Shown here: in pieces, positions 34,675 through 44,386 of the stretch
Layout of the letters: each line of letters starts with the position of its first letter
Numbering within the stretch: the first letter of the stretch is position 1
Source: Candidatus Scalindua sediminis
GTDB lineage: Bacteria; Planctomycetota; Brocadiia; Brocadiales; Scalinduaceae
Direction of reading: 5' to 3'
Assembly: GCA_008636105.1 (NCBI GenBank)
Contig: VSDH01000005.1
Location: 1-64,000, forward strand
Length of the DNA: 64,000 bases
Notes under the pieces: model-generated
Database searches by the model: none
The model's input: only the letters and a program-made list of their open reading frames with translations
Told to the model about the DNA's origin: nothing
Position numbers and translations under genes: made by a program

Positions 34675-35433
34675 ATGAATAGAATACAGTATGAGAAGAA
34701 ACACATTGTCTCAAGGTATACCCATGCGGCATTGCAAAGCCCCGAAGTAATGATTCTTGCGAAATACAGGGAGAACATTCTGGATAAACATGTACTTGAT
34801 ATTGGATGTGGTGCCGGAAGAACAACAAAACACCTGAAAGATTTGTGCAAGGACTATACCGGCCTTGATTATTCATCCGATATGATAGAGGCCTGCAAAA
34901 AGAGGTTTGAAGCCGTTAACTTTATTCACGGTGACGTAAGGGATATGAGTGTATTCAAAGATCAGATGTTTGATTTTGTGCTTTTTTCATACAACGGTCT
35001 TGATTCTATTTGCCACGAGGACAGGCTAAGAGGCTTACGGGAAATACATAGAGTGCTCAGGCAAGATGGGTTATTTGTATTTTCTTCACATAATAAAAAT
35101 CACCGAGATGCAGTTTCTCGTCCAAGAATGGCATTTACGTTAGTTCCAAGTGCACAATTTAGAAACCTCATAGGGTTTGTGAGGTCTGCTTACAATCACT
35201 TAAGGAACAGGAAACAGCAGAGGTTTAACGGGGAATATTCAATTATTAATGATAGGGCGCATAACTATGCTTTGTTGACGTATTACATAGACAAGAAAAA
35301 TCAAATTTCCCAACTCAAAGAAACAGGTTTTAAAACCATCGAAATGTATGATACATATGGGAATATACTGAATATCGATAGTGATGATGAAGACAGTGCC
35401 TGGATCTATTACGTAACGAGAAGGATAGATTGA
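34675..35433 (+). CDS. Class I SAM-dependent methyltransferase
   Basis: 252 residues. Motif I VLDIGCGAGRTTKHL, acidic motif GLDYSSDMIEACKKRF, HGDVRDM and FDFVLFSYNGLDSI define a Rossmann methyltransferase of the ubiE/tam-like type. The substrate cannot be named. No membrane segment. AGGGG lies about 10 nt upstream. Confidence 0.88.
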   Translation: MNRIQYEKKHIVSRYTHAALQSPEVMILAKYRENILDKHVLDIGCGAGRTTKHLKDLCKDYTGLDYSSDMIEACKKRFEAVNFIHGDVRDMSVFKDQMFDFVLFSYNGLDSICHEDRLRGLREIHRVLRQDGLFVFSSHNKNHRDAVSRPRMAFTLVPSAQFRNLIGFVRSAYNHLRNRKQQRFNGEYSIINDRAHNYALLTYYIDKKNQISQLKETGFKTIEMYDTYGNILNIDSDDEDSAWIYYVTRRID

Positions 35434-35442
35434 ATGGATAAG

Positions 35443-35567
35443 TAAACCCCGTTGGGATTTTCTGCCCCCATTCCTAGCTTACTCCCTCAAAACGGGACTT
35501 AACGGCAGCGTGCCGCCACGGTGCAAGGAAGCTATGGGGGTCGCACTTGACATTCCTACGGGGTAAA
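35443..35567. repeat. R2 element containing an inverted R3 palindrome
   Basis: Ends TAAACCCCGTTGGGATTTT and CATTCCTACGGGGTAAA are inverted repeats of the R2 type. The interior is an R3 palindrome read in the opposite direction. Confidence 0.75.
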
Positions 35568-35587
35568 GTTTGGAGAAGACTTGTAAA

Positions 35588-35833
35588 ATGAGTGATTATT
35601 TCATTTGTCCAAATTGCGGAACAGAAGTACCAATAAGAGCTTTAGCTTGCCCTGAGTGCGGCTCGGATGAAAACACAGGCTGGTCTGAAGATACCATGTA
35701 TGACGAATTGGACCTTCCGGAGGTCGAAGAATCAAAGACAAAGACCACAACATCTCTGTTTCAAAACAAATACTTTTTATACATTGTGGCTATACTTGCC
35801 CTTTTGGCCTTTTTGTGGATTTATGTACTGTAG
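35588..35833 (+). CDS. Small membrane protein with an N-terminal zinc ribbon
   Basis: 81 residues from ATG 35588; a TTG at 35570 would add six residues including a cysteine. Two CxxC knuckles (CPNCGTE and CPECGSD) form a zinc ribbon. An acidic linker follows, and one C-terminal membrane helix (FLYIVAILALLAFLWIYVL). It is tail-anchored with the zinc ribbon in the cytosol. Function not known. Confidence 0.75.
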   Translation: MSDYFICPNCGTEVPIRALACPECGSDENTGWSEDTMYDELDLPEVEESKTKTTTSLFQNKYFLYIVAILALLAFLWIYVL

Positions 35834-35939
35834 AAGCAGGAATGGAGCAGTAAAAGTGTAAAATGGAATTAAATGGAAGTATTGAAGTGTGTATGTACCT
35901 TATATAGTGCATGACCGAATTAGGGATAATATATTAGAA

Positions 35940-36341
35940 ATGATTGAATGGAACGAAAAATATAGCGTGAATGTATCAGAAATTGATGAGGAACACAAAA
36001 AACTCATTGAAATTATTAATAAAGTTATTGTTGCAAGGCAACACAATAACGATCCAGAAGAAGTATTGGAAATATTAAGAGAAATGACTAGATATGCGCT
36101 TAATCATTTTAAAACTGAAGAAACTTACATGGTAAAGTTTGGATATCCGGATTATCAATCCCACAAAAAAGAACACCACGATTTTTCTAATAAGACTATA
36201 GAATATTGTAAAAGTATAGATAATGGTGATTATCAAATCACAGATGATTTGCTTGAATATTTACAGCAGTGGTTAGTTCACCACATTCAAGAAATTGATA
36301 AAAAGTACACCAACTGTTTCAATAAACATGGCCTTGAATAA
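35940..36341 (+). CDS. Bacteriohemerythrin
   Basis: 133 residues from ATG 35940, matching the family start (MIEWNEKYSVNV). Di-iron ligands are visible: H in EIDEEHKKL, H and E in HFKTEETYM, H in QSHKKEHHDF, and HHIQEIDKKY at the end. It binds O2 reversibly; in an anaerobe or microaerophile it may sense, store or scavenge oxygen. Single-domain and cytosolic. Extension to the upstream GTG at 35889 is not supported by homology. Confidence 0.93.
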   Translation: MIEWNEKYSVNVSEIDEEHKKLIEIINKVIVARQHNNDPEEVLEILREMTRYALNHFKTEETYMVKFGYPDYQSHKKEHHDFSNKTIEYCKSIDNGDYQITDDLLEYLQQWLVHHIQEIDKKYTNCFNKHGLE

Positions 36342-36509
36342 ATCTTCTGATTCCTTCTCCTAAAGCCCTTTTCTTGAGTATCTCAAATTCCTTTGAATCA
36401 AATAAAATTTATAATCGTTTTGTTTAACTCATAACCGTCAAACCACCCCTTCATGGGATGCGTTATGACTTACTTGTATATCCAAATGATAAATGTAGAG
36501 ATTGTATTA

Positions 36510-37334
36510 CTAGTCAAATGGTATGTCTTGAGGCCCTTCAACAGGAGTTAAACCACTTACGTTGGCGTTTACGGTTGAGTGGAAACAAAGCAGATTTAGG
36601 GAAACAATGTTTCCGAAGACATTAGTACTGTTTTTGTAGAAATTGTCTTTATTAAAAAGTGGTGAAAGATGCAAGTACATCTTATACCCTAACGTGCTGA
36701 TATATTCAATTAATGCAGAAGAATTTTCCTTCCTGTCATTTTCTACGTATAGAAGTGGTTTATGTTTTTGAATTGTGTCTCTCGCACCATCTAAAACTTT
36801 TATTTCCATTCCTTCCACATCAATTTTCAAGAAATTGCATCTTGGAAGATTAAGGCTGTCTATAGGGAGTACCGGGACTTGTTCACCTGATTCGGAAGTG
36901 CCCAGATTAAGACCACCAAAATTGCTTTCAGCATTGTAATCCAATATTGGTACGGTAATTAAACCGGGTATTTCTCCAACGGCAGAATTGAAACATTGTA
37001 CATTGAGTACACTATTAAGTGCCATATTTGCGCATAGGGTTTGAAAAATTATGCGTTGTGGTTCAAACGCTAATACTACTCCTTTTTGTCCTACTGCCTT
37101 GGAAAAATACAAGGTATGTGGACCGATATTGGCTCCTATATCTAAGACTATATCTCCGGGACGAATGAGCTGGCGGAAAAGCTCTATTTCCTTCTCGGAA
37201 AACTCACCGTAACAATCAAAAGACTTACCTACATACATATCATTATGATTGTACAGCACCATTCCATATCGGCATTTTTTCAAGCTGTTAAAACCGCTGG
37301 ATAATATTAAATCTTTCTCGTGTTTTTCATTCAT
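36510..37334 (-). CDS. FkbM-family methyltransferase
   Basis: 274 residues. VLDIGANIGPHTLYFSKAVG, AFEPQ, and FLKIDVEGMEIKVLDGA are the FkbM signatures. Such enzymes O-methylate sugars or other small molecules in surface polysaccharide or secondary metabolism. It stands alone here, downstream of an R2 repeat. Confidence 0.9.
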   Translation of the reverse strand: MNEKHEKDLILSSGFNSLKKCRYGMVLYNHNDMYVGKSFDCYGEFSEKEIELFRQLIRPGDIVLDIGANIGPHTLYFSKAVGQKGVVLAFEPQRIIFQTLCANMALNSVLNVQCFNSAVGEIPGLITVPILDYNAESNFGGLNLGTSESGEQVPVLPIDSLNLPRCNFLKIDVEGMEIKVLDGARDTIQKHKPLLYVENDRKENSSALIEYISTLGYKMYLHLSPLFNKDNFYKNSTNVFGNIVSLNLLCFHSTVNANVSGLTPVEGPQDIPFD

Positions 37335-37350
37335 TGGGTTAAAATATGTT

Positions 37351-37460
37351 TACCCCGTAGAAATGCCTCATGCACTCGTCCCAGCTCGACCGAGTCATCC
37401 AGGCGGGGAAGCGCGAGGAAGATAAAATTAAATAACATCCGCCTTTTCGCACAGGGTTTA
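37351..37460. repeat. R2 element
   Basis: Begins TTACCCCGTAGAAATGCCTC and ends CCTTTTCGCACAGGGTTTA. The remainder of the 384-bp gap up to 37718 is AT-rich, and I see no gene in it. Confidence 0.7.
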
Positions 37461-37718
37461 CGGTAAAGTATTAAATATTATAAATATCTGTCATGGCTCG
37501 AATCTTCCACAATATACATGCGTTAACATACTCAATAATTACAGAAAGGTCAATTTTAAATTTATTAGATAAGATGTAGAAGGTACGTAAATTTTGAAAA
37601 TCTATTGTTGAATAGAGAAGGAGCAGTCGTTTGCGCTTCGCAATAAAGTAGTTCTTTTGGTATAATTATTTTTTCTGTGTAGATTTGGAGTCTATATCAT
37701 TAGGAATTTTCTATTTAG

Positions 37719-38492
37719 ATGATTGAAATATACAAGAAACTGCCTGGTACTAACTGTGGTAAATGCGGAGAACCCACATGCATGGCCTTTGCGCTTAAGG
37801 TAAAGAATGCCCAACGGAAGATGTCAGATTGCCCTTATGTTACTGAAGCAGATGAGGGGTCGTTTTCTCAGAAACCCACCGTTACAATGGATGACAATTA
37901 CGAACGTGTGAGCAACAAGTTAGAAGAAGAGGTAAGAAATACGAACTTCAAGGAGGCGGCTATTGCGATTGGCGGGCATTATGAGATCAAAAATGGAGGA
38001 GAAATTGTAAGATTTAAAATGATGAATAAAACTTACGAGGTACGCAAAGAGGGGCTATTTGAAAATAATAAATATTGTCACGATTCGTGGTCTAAGATTA
38101 TAGTCTATGATTATGTTCGCAGAAAGGGGACAAGGCCTTTAACAGGGGATTGGGTTACATTAGGTCACTTTCCTGATACCGCCTCTCATGTAAAGGCTTT
38201 TCAAAGTAAGGCAGAAGATAAGGTGGCAGAGAGCTTCAATAAAAATATGGATGGTATGAAGTTGCGTTGCAAAGAACTGAGAGGGAGCGAAGAAAGCGGT
38301 AAGGTAAAGGCCGATTATGTTTGCCGTTTTGATCTTTTGCCTAGGATACCTCTATATTTATGCTTTTGGGAGGCGGACGAAGAGTTCCAGGCCAGTTGCA
38401 AGCTGTTTTTGGATAGTAGCGCAGATGTCTACATAGATATAGAATACCTTGCCTATCTTGTGGAAAGATTTGTAGAATTATTCGTTAAATAA
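37719..38492 (+). CDS. DUF3786 protein with an N-terminal ACS-type 4Fe-4S motif
   Basis: 257 residues. LPGTNCGKCGEPTCMAFALKV with C13, C16, C21 and C38 is the Fe-S motif of the corrinoid/iron-sulfur protein large subunit and of many regulators of acetyl-CoA synthase pathways. The C-terminal part (NNKYCHDSWSKIIVYDYV...GDWVTLG) is DUF3786. Such proteins occur in organisms using the Wood-Ljungdahl pathway and in anammox bacteria; the biochemical role is unknown. Confidence 0.85.
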   Translation: MIEIYKKLPGTNCGKCGEPTCMAFALKVKNAQRKMSDCPYVTEADEGSFSQKPTVTMDDNYERVSNKLEEEVRNTNFKEAAIAIGGHYEIKNGGEIVRFKMMNKTYEVRKEGLFENNKYCHDSWSKIIVYDYVRRKGTRPLTGDWVTLGHFPDTASHVKAFQSKAEDKVAESFNKNMDGMKLRCKELRGSEESGKVKADYVCRFDLLPRIPLYLCFWEADEEFQASCKLFLDSSADVYIDIEYLAYLVERFVELFVK

Positions 38493-38529
38493 CCTTTCAC
38501 GTAATCTGTTGGGGCTATAAAGCGAATTT

Positions 38530-39861
38530 ATGAAAAACGAGAATGAAAGAAACATTTTTGCATGGTGTATGTATGATTGGGCTAATTCTGCATTTGCAAC
38601 GACGGTTATAGCAGCTCTTTTACCAATATACTTTGCCACAGTTATTGTTCCATCAGATGGCTGGGTTTTTAGATTTTCAGGTTTTGAAATAGTTACCAAT
38701 GCGGCCACCTTATGGGGATTTCTCTCAGGAGCTACAGCCCTCTTTGTATTCATAACAGCTCCTACACTGGGTGCAATTGCTGATCTTTCAGAGACAAAAA
38801 AGAGGTTTTTGATGGTCTTTTGCTTTGGGGGGAGCTTGTTCACCACACTCTTATATTTTTGCCATAGTGGGGACGTGTGGTTGACTATGATATTGTTCTT
38901 CGTTGCTAATGCATGTTTTACCAGCGCAAATACGTTTTATGATGCATTCCTACCCCAGATCACTTCCAGGAAGGAGATTGATCTGGTCTCAGGCAAGGGT
39001 TACGCCTATGGATATCTTGGTGGTGGCATACAGTTTTTAATATGCATAGCCTTAATCCTGATACACGATAAGATTGGCATAAGTAAAATGCACGCCTTAA
39101 GGATAAGTTTACTATTCACGGGGATCTGGTGGGCCGGGTTTGCAACAATCACCTTTATCTGGCTACGTGAGCACAAGATTGGTAAGGCATCTCCAGGATT
39201 ATGCGAAGACAAAAAAACTTTATGGAATTATTTGCAGGCCGGTATCATACAAACATGGCACACCACTTTAAGTGTCAGGAAACATAGGAACCTGGCCTTT
39301 TTTATGGTAGCGTTTATGTTTTATAATGATGGTATTCAGACAGTTATCAGGATGGCCGTTATCTTCGGCAAGGATGAGCTAAGACTTAAAAACGAAACCC
39401 TTATGGGTACACTTTTGTTAGTACAATTTATAGGAATAGGCGGTGCATTGTTATTCGGCCGGGTTGCCAAGGCCTTCGGCACAAAGAAAATACTGATACT
39501 TGTCCTGTTTCTCTGGGTAGCAATCCTGTGTTATGCCTATAGTATAACCAGCTCTCTTGATTTTTGGATATTGGGGATGGCAGTAGGCTTAGTCCTTGGT
39601 GGTTCTCAAGCCATAAGCAGGTCCATGTATGGCGTAATGATTCCCGTAAATGAATCAGCTAAATTCTTTGGTTTTTACTCAGTATTTGAAAAGTTCTCTG
39701 CAATATGGGGGCCTTTTGTATTCGCCATTATCCGTCAGATTACGGGGACATCTCGTCTTGCCATCTTATCTCTTGTTGTCTTTTTTATTATAGGGATTGT
39801 GCTTTTGTGCTTTGTAGATGAAAAGAAGACGACACAACAGACAGGCACAGAAACTCTATGA
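38530..39861 (+). CDS. MFS transporter of the UMF1 family
   Basis: 443 residues, about 12 helices. N-terminal FAWCMYDWANSAFATTVIAALLPIYF is the UMF1 signature, and GGSQAISRSMYGVMIP lies in the C-terminal half. Substrate not determined. It begins 37 bp after the DUF3786 gene on the same strand. Confidence 0.92.
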   Translation: MKNENERNIFAWCMYDWANSAFATTVIAALLPIYFATVIVPSDGWVFRFSGFEIVTNAATLWGFLSGATALFVFITAPTLGAIADLSETKKRFLMVFCFGGSLFTTLLYFCHSGDVWLTMILFFVANACFTSANTFYDAFLPQITSRKEIDLVSGKGYAYGYLGGGIQFLICIALILIHDKIGISKMHALRISLLFTGIWWAGFATITFIWLREHKIGKASPGLCEDKKTLWNYLQAGIIQTWHTTLSVRKHRNLAFFMVAFMFYNDGIQTVIRMAVIFGKDELRLKNETLMGTLLLVQFIGIGGALLFGRVAKAFGTKKILILVLFLWVAILCYAYSITSSLDFWILGMAVGLVLGGSQAISRSMYGVMIPVNESAKFFGFYSVFEKFSAIWGPFVFAIIRQITGTSRLAILSLVVFFIIGIVLLCFVDEKKTTQQTGTETL

Positions 39862-39888
39862 AGTTAGCTTGATGTTTTTTAAGGCAGT

Positions 39889-40437
39889 TTAAATCGCAAA
39901 GATAAGACGTTGAACCTTGGTACTTTCTCCTCGTCTCAGGTCTATAATTATCTCCTTACCTTTTCCCAGGAACTCATAGACCAATTTCCCACCACCTTTT
40001 CCCGAGTGGCTGTTATATAGAACCCTCCCAGAAACGATATCACCTCCCAGACTGGCGGCGATGACCTCTAATGGCAGGCAACAGGCTGACTGGAATATTA
40101 ATTTATTATCAAATACCAAGATACGTGTATAGTGTGATCTTTGGTTACCTTTTTGACTCATACCAATAGTCATTTTCTCAGAGGAAGAAGTCACTGTATT
40201 ATTAGGCTGTGTTTCAATCATATACTTTTCACTTGCTTCTATTATTTCTGAAGCCAAATTTATATTCAAACCTGCATGTATAAGAACAGTTTCGGCATCC
40301 TCTAAGTTCTGTGTAATTGCCTCCTTTGATGTATTGCTCATTGTTCTACTGTGACGGCTCAATGCCTTTGGTGCAGCAATGTCAACTAATGGAAGTTTTT
40401 CATACGATATATTCATTAGAACTTCGGGAACATACAT
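39889..40437 (-). CDS. Hypothetical protein downstream of trxB
   Basis: 182 residues, not recognised. The C-terminal part (HYTRILVFDNKLIFQSACCLPLEVIAASLGGD...IIIDLRRG) looks like a beta-rich domain, with a CC pair. No signal peptide. An alternative start at the internal ATG (MNISYEK) is possible. It starts 42 bp after trxB on the same strand and may be co-transcribed; convergent with the MFS gene. Confidence 0.55.
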   Translation of the reverse strand: MYVPEVLMNISYEKLPLVDIAAPKALSRHSRTMSNTSKEAITQNLEDAETVLIHAGLNINLASEIIEASEKYMIETQPNNTVTSSSEKMTIGMSQKGNQRSHYTRILVFDNKLIFQSACCLPLEVIAASLGGDIVSGRVLYNSHSGKGGGKLVYEFLGKGKEIIIDLRRGESTKVQRLIFAI

Positions 40438-40479
40438 AAGATTATTTTATTGTTGTAAATCAGTCAATTTAGGTAGGGT

Positions 40480-41439
40480 CTATGCCAAACCCTTGTGCGC
40501 AAGCCATCTTTCTGCATCAAGTGATGCCATACAACCAGTACCGGCGGCCGAGACTGCCTGCTTGTAATATGGGTCCATAACATCACCAGCAGCAAAGACG
40601 CCCTCCACACTCGTTGCAGTCCTCCATGACTTGGGAGTAACGACAAAACCTTTTTTATCCAATTCAACCTTACCGTTAAGGAAGGACGTGTTTGGAGTAT
40701 GGCCAATCGCTATAAACAGCCCACCGCAGCCTAAGTCTGATTCCTCTTTGGTAACAGTATCCTGTAGCCGTACTCCTGAGATTAACTTTTCTCCCAGAAC
40801 ATCTATGACGATGGAATTCCATTTGAATTCTACCTTTGTATTTGTTTTAGCACGTTCTTGCATTATAGGACTTGCTCTGAGTTTGTCACGACGATGAGCT
40901 ATAATAACTTTGCTTGCAAACTTTGTAAGGTATAAACCTTCTTCTATTGCAGAATCACCACCCCCGACAACTACAAGTAGCTTATCCCTGTAAGCTGGAA
41001 GAGCACCATCACATATTGCACATGCACTTACACCACCACCAGTCTGTGCAAGTCGCTGTTCGTTTGGTAAGTTAAGCCAGTTAGCCCTGGCACCTGTAGC
41101 AATTATGACGGCTAATGCCTCTACTTCAGTATTCTCAGAAGATGTTAAACGAAAGGGATGAGAATTAAAGTCAACAGAAGTAATATCTTCCGTGTATATT
41201 CGAGTGTCAAACCTCTCTGCCTGTTTTCGAAAGAGATCCATCATCTCAGGTCCTTTTATACCAGAGGGAAATCCAGGATAATTTTCTACCTCAGTGGTAT
41301 ACATAAGCTGACCACCGGGTATCATAATACTTGAGGGTTCTCCCTCGTAGACTACAGGATTCAAGTTAGCCCTTGCTGCATATAAGGCGGCCGTCCATCC
41401 GGCTGGGCCTGACCCGATTATAACTATCTTTTCTGGCAT
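40480..41439 (-). CDS. trxB: Thioredoxin reductase
   Basis: 319 residues, standard size. FAD motif IVIIGSGPAGWTAALYAARA, redox centre SACAICDGALP (CAIC), NADPH motif VVVGGGDSAIEEGLYL, and GVFAAGDVMDP. It reduces thioredoxin (16900-17229) with NADPH in the cytosol. Confidence 0.96.
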   Translation of the reverse strand: MPEKIVIIGSGPAGWTAALYAARANLNPVVYEGEPSSIMIPGGQLMYTTEVENYPGFPSGIKGPEMMDLFRKQAERFDTRIYTEDITSVDFNSHPFRLTSSENTEVEALAVIIATGARANWLNLPNEQRLAQTGGGVSACAICDGALPAYRDKLLVVVGGGDSAIEEGLYLTKFASKVIIAHRRDKLRASPIMQERAKTNTKVEFKWNSIVIDVLGEKLISGVRLQDTVTKEESDLGCGGLFIAIGHTPNTSFLNGKVELDKKGFVVTPKSWRTATSVEGVFAAGDVMDPYYKQAVSAAGTGCMASLDAERWLAHKGLA

Positions 41440-41641
41440 AGTTTTATTCTCCGTATAATATTGCCAATAATTCCGAATAGAGGGTGAAGCATATCTACAT
41501 TGGCGGTTTTGGAAAAAGCATGCATGTTTCTTAAATGGATTTAATTAATAATAACCACGGATATTTTCACACTGCTGGATAATTTGAGGCTGTTGTGGTA
41601 GAAAAGCATTTTAAAAAAGATTTAAACAACAGAGGATTTAT

Positions 41642-42754
41642 TTAATGGGGTGGACTGTCTTCTGCTTGAGACTCTTCTGTTCGAATTCCGAGTTCCTGCA
41701 TCTTTCTATAAATTGTAGATCTGCTGATACCCAATTTTTCTGCTGCCACGGTAATGTTTCCTTTTGTGACACTTAATGCCTGTCTGATAAATATTTCTTC
41801 AACCTCATTTAAGGGAATTATCCCACCTCTTTTTAGTAATACTTCCAGTTTAGATAGTCCATCTTCGAGAGATTCAATGTTCTTTAAAGCATTTCCGTCA
41901 AGGTCTGGAAAATCAAAATGTTCTGGAGCTAACGTATCATTCCTTGTGAGCAGGATAGCTCTTCTAATACTATTCTGGAGTTGTCTGACATTACCAGGCC
42001 AATCATAATTTATCAATTTGTCCATTGTGCGCGTATGTATTTCCTTTATCGTTTTGCCTGATAATGCGCTATATCTTTTAACGAAGCAATTAACTAACTC
42101 TGGTATATCATTTTTCCTCTCACGCAATGGAGGAACACGTATTTGGAATACCGCAATTCGATAGTATAGATCTTCTCTAAATCTGTTTAGACGTACCTCC
42201 TCCAATAAGTCTACATTACTTGCAGAAATAATACGTACGTTTGTTTCAATAACGCTATTTCCGCCTACTCTTTCGAATACTTGTTCTTCAACCACGCGTA
42301 AGATTTTTGACTGGATAGCCAGGGGCATTTCAGATATTTCGTCCAAAAATAATGAACCATTATTCGCGAGTTCAAGTTTCCCTATACGTTGCTGAGTTGC
42401 TCCTGTAAATGCACCTTTTTCATGTCCAAGTAATTCACTTTCCAATAGACTTTCAGGGATTGCTGCACAGTTTATAGTACGTAGAGGATATTTACGTCTT
42501 GGTCCTCTGTAATGAAGAGCTTTTGCGACCAGTTCCTTTCCTGTGCCTGTTTCACCATGTATAACTACAGGTACATCACTTTCCAATACAGTTTGTATAT
42601 TTTTAAAGACATCTTTAATTTCTTTGCTGCTTCCAATGATTTTCCACAACTCGGGTTCTTCTCTCAATCCACCTTTGATGTCTAAAGCCTTATCAGAGGC
42701 TTCCATTTCTGTAGATTTATCCATTGTCTTTCCCACAGTTCTATTATTTTGCAT
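41642..42754 (-). CDS. Sigma-54-dependent transcriptional activator without receiver domain
   Basis: 370 residues. A 40-residue N-terminus has no receiver; then an AAA+ domain with HGETGTGKELVAKAL, GAFTGATQQR, SLFLDEISEMP and a Fis-type C-terminal helix-turn-helix (AAEKLGISRSTIYRKMQELG). Lack of a sensory domain suggests that activity is set by expression or a partner protein. A second sigma-54 activator is at 15201-16574. Confidence 0.93.
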   Translation of the reverse strand: MQNNRTVGKTMDKSTEMEASDKALDIKGGLREEPELWKIIGSSKEIKDVFKNIQTVLESDVPVVIHGETGTGKELVAKALHYRGPRRKYPLRTINCAAIPESLLESELLGHEKGAFTGATQQRIGKLELANNGSLFLDEISEMPLAIQSKILRVVEEQVFERVGGNSVIETNVRIISASNVDLLEEVRLNRFREDLYYRIAVFQIRVPPLRERKNDIPELVNCFVKRYSALSGKTIKEIHTRTMDKLINYDWPGNVRQLQNSIRRAILLTRNDTLAPEHFDFPDLDGNALKNIESLEDGLSKLEVLLKRGGIIPLNEVEEIFIRQALSVTKGNITVAAEKLGISRSTIYRKMQELGIRTEESQAEDSPPH

Positions 42755-42929
42755 ATATTGATTTACTAGTTGGTAAAAAGATACAGAATTCCGTATTTAC
42801 GACTGTGTGAGATTTGATTCATTTGAAATTTAGATGATTTTATACAATGATACTAAACTGTCAACGAAAATCTAAATGAAAGATCGTTTTAATTATCTTT
42901 CATAATTGTTTCTTATAAGGTTAAATATA

Positions 42930-42957
42930 TTGACATAATTGACATCATGACTATAAT
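42930..42957 (+). promoter_or_regulatory. Consensus sigma-70 promoter upstream of cobT
   Basis: Perfect TTGACA (42930-42935) and perfect TATAAT (42952-42957) with a 16-bp spacer. The predicted start near 42964 gives a leader of about 310 nt before cobT. Confidence 0.65.
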
Positions 42958-42963
42958 TTCAAC

Positions 42964-43276
42964 AGATTAACCCGGGTTAGCTACCTGTATATAACCCAGA
43001 ATCTGGTAGAGAGTGTTGGATTTTTATCCTTTCTTTTAAGCACCAGTTCATGCTCAAAGTTGCCAAATCCTCATCGGGATGATGTCAGGAAGGTTTCTGG
43101 CCAGAATAAATAAAGATTAGCGAGAGAGAGATTTTTAAGTACTGTGTAACTCCAGTTAATTCTGTTGAAGGCCAGCGCTTAAATTGCTTGACATTATAAT
43201 TTGTATAAAATTAATTTCTCCGTATTAAAAATAATCAATTGAGTCATAAAACCGTTTATAGAATTTCTGAAATGTT
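42964..43276 (+). other. Long structured-looking leader of cobT
   Basis: A roughly 310-nt untranslated stretch with no gene. It contains AACCCGGGTT, a CTACC...GGTAG stem, TCATCGGGATGATG and TGTCAGGAAGGTTTCTGGCC. The last faintly recalls a B12 box (GCCAGGAAGACCTGCC), but other cobalamin-riboswitch landmarks are not evident. A regulatory RNA is possible but unproven. Confidence 0.35.
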
Positions 43277-44341
43277 ATGAGACTTTTAAATCAGACAATA
43301 GAGGATATTGAAGAGGTATCTATAGACCCGGACGGTGAGATACGAGATAGATTAAATAAATTGGCCATTCCTTCAGGGAGTCTTGGACGCCTGGAGGAAT
43401 TTGCAACTGTTTACGCCTCGATAAAAGGATCGATTAATGCTCCAATAAGACACAAGGTCGTTTTTACGATGGCAGGTGATCATGGAGTTTCAAGTGAAGG
43501 AGTAAGTGCTTTTCCTCAAGAGGTAACACGACAAATGGTAGAGAACTTTCTTGAAGGTAATGCCGCAATAAATATTTTTGCACGACATGTAGGCGCAAGG
43601 GTTGTTATAGTTGATTGTGGTGTGAATGCGGAATTTGAACCTAGGGAAGGGTTAAAGATTAAAAAGGTTGGATACGGGACTGGTAATATTGCTCATGGGC
43701 CCGCAATGTCTACTGAACAAGCGGTACAATCTCTAGAGGTAGGGATAGAGGTTCTTAATGAGGAATTCTGTAATGGTTTGGATATTGTTGCTACTGGTGA
43801 TATGGGAATAGCTAATACCACACCAAGTAGCGCAATAATCGCGTGTTTAACAGAACTAGACGTAAGCAAGGTAACGGGGAGAGGTACTGGTTTAGATAAT
43901 TGGGAAGTAGAAAGGAAAATCGGTATTATCGAAAGAGCATTAGATATTAATGAACTGGATCCTTCAGACCCAATTGATGTCCTTGCAAAGGTAGGGGGGT
44001 TTGAAATAGGTGGTATTGCCGGACTCTGCCTTGCCGCAGCAAGCCATAAGATTCCGGTATTGATTGACGGATTTATCTCCACTGCTGCTGCCTTAATAGC
44101 ATGTGCAATAGAACCCAAGGTAAATGGTTATATCATTGCATCTCATGTATCCGCAGAGAATGGGCATCGCATTGCGTTGGAAAAATTGGGGAAAAAGGCA
44201 ATCTTGGATCTGAATTTAAGACTCGGAGAGGGTACAGGAGCGGTATTGGGAATAAATCTGGTTGAAGCTGGTGTAAAAATCCTTACTCAGTTGGCGACAT
44301 TTTCTAAAGGCAGGGTTTCTGTACCAAATTCTCAAAAGTGA
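43277..44341 (+). CDS. cobT: Nicotinate-nucleotide--dimethylbenzimidazole phosphoribosyltransferase
   Basis: 354 residues, usual length. Makes alpha-ribazole phosphate for the lower ligand of cobalamin. Motifs: LAIPSGSLGRLEEFA, VFTMAGDHGVSSEGVSAFPQEVT, GDMGIANTTPSSAI, GRGTGLD, and LRLGEGTGAVLG with the catalytic glutamate. No other cobalamin gene is near. B12-using radical SAM proteins (63028 onward) and corrinoid-type proteins fit a need for cobalamin. Confidence 0.96.
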   Translation: MRLLNQTIEDIEEVSIDPDGEIRDRLNKLAIPSGSLGRLEEFATVYASIKGSINAPIRHKVVFTMAGDHGVSSEGVSAFPQEVTRQMVENFLEGNAAINIFARHVGARVVIVDCGVNAEFEPREGLKIKKVGYGTGNIAHGPAMSTEQAVQSLEVGIEVLNEEFCNGLDIVATGDMGIANTTPSSAIIACLTELDVSKVTGRGTGLDNWEVERKIGIIERALDINELDPSDPIDVLAKVGGFEIGGIAGLCLAAASHKIPVLIDGFISTAAALIACAIEPKVNGYIIASHVSAENGHRIALEKLGKKAILDLNLRLGEGTGAVLGINLVEAGVKILTQLATFSKGRVSVPNSQK

Positions 44342-44386
44342 AAGAGACAAAGAGGGTGGGTCAATGATTCAAAAGGGAGTAGTAAA

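Noticed and set aside
42964-43276. Cobalamin riboswitch upstream of cobT
   Set aside because: Only one faint B12-box-like string is visible; the other conserved blocks and their spacing are not found, so it is listed only as an unidentified leader.
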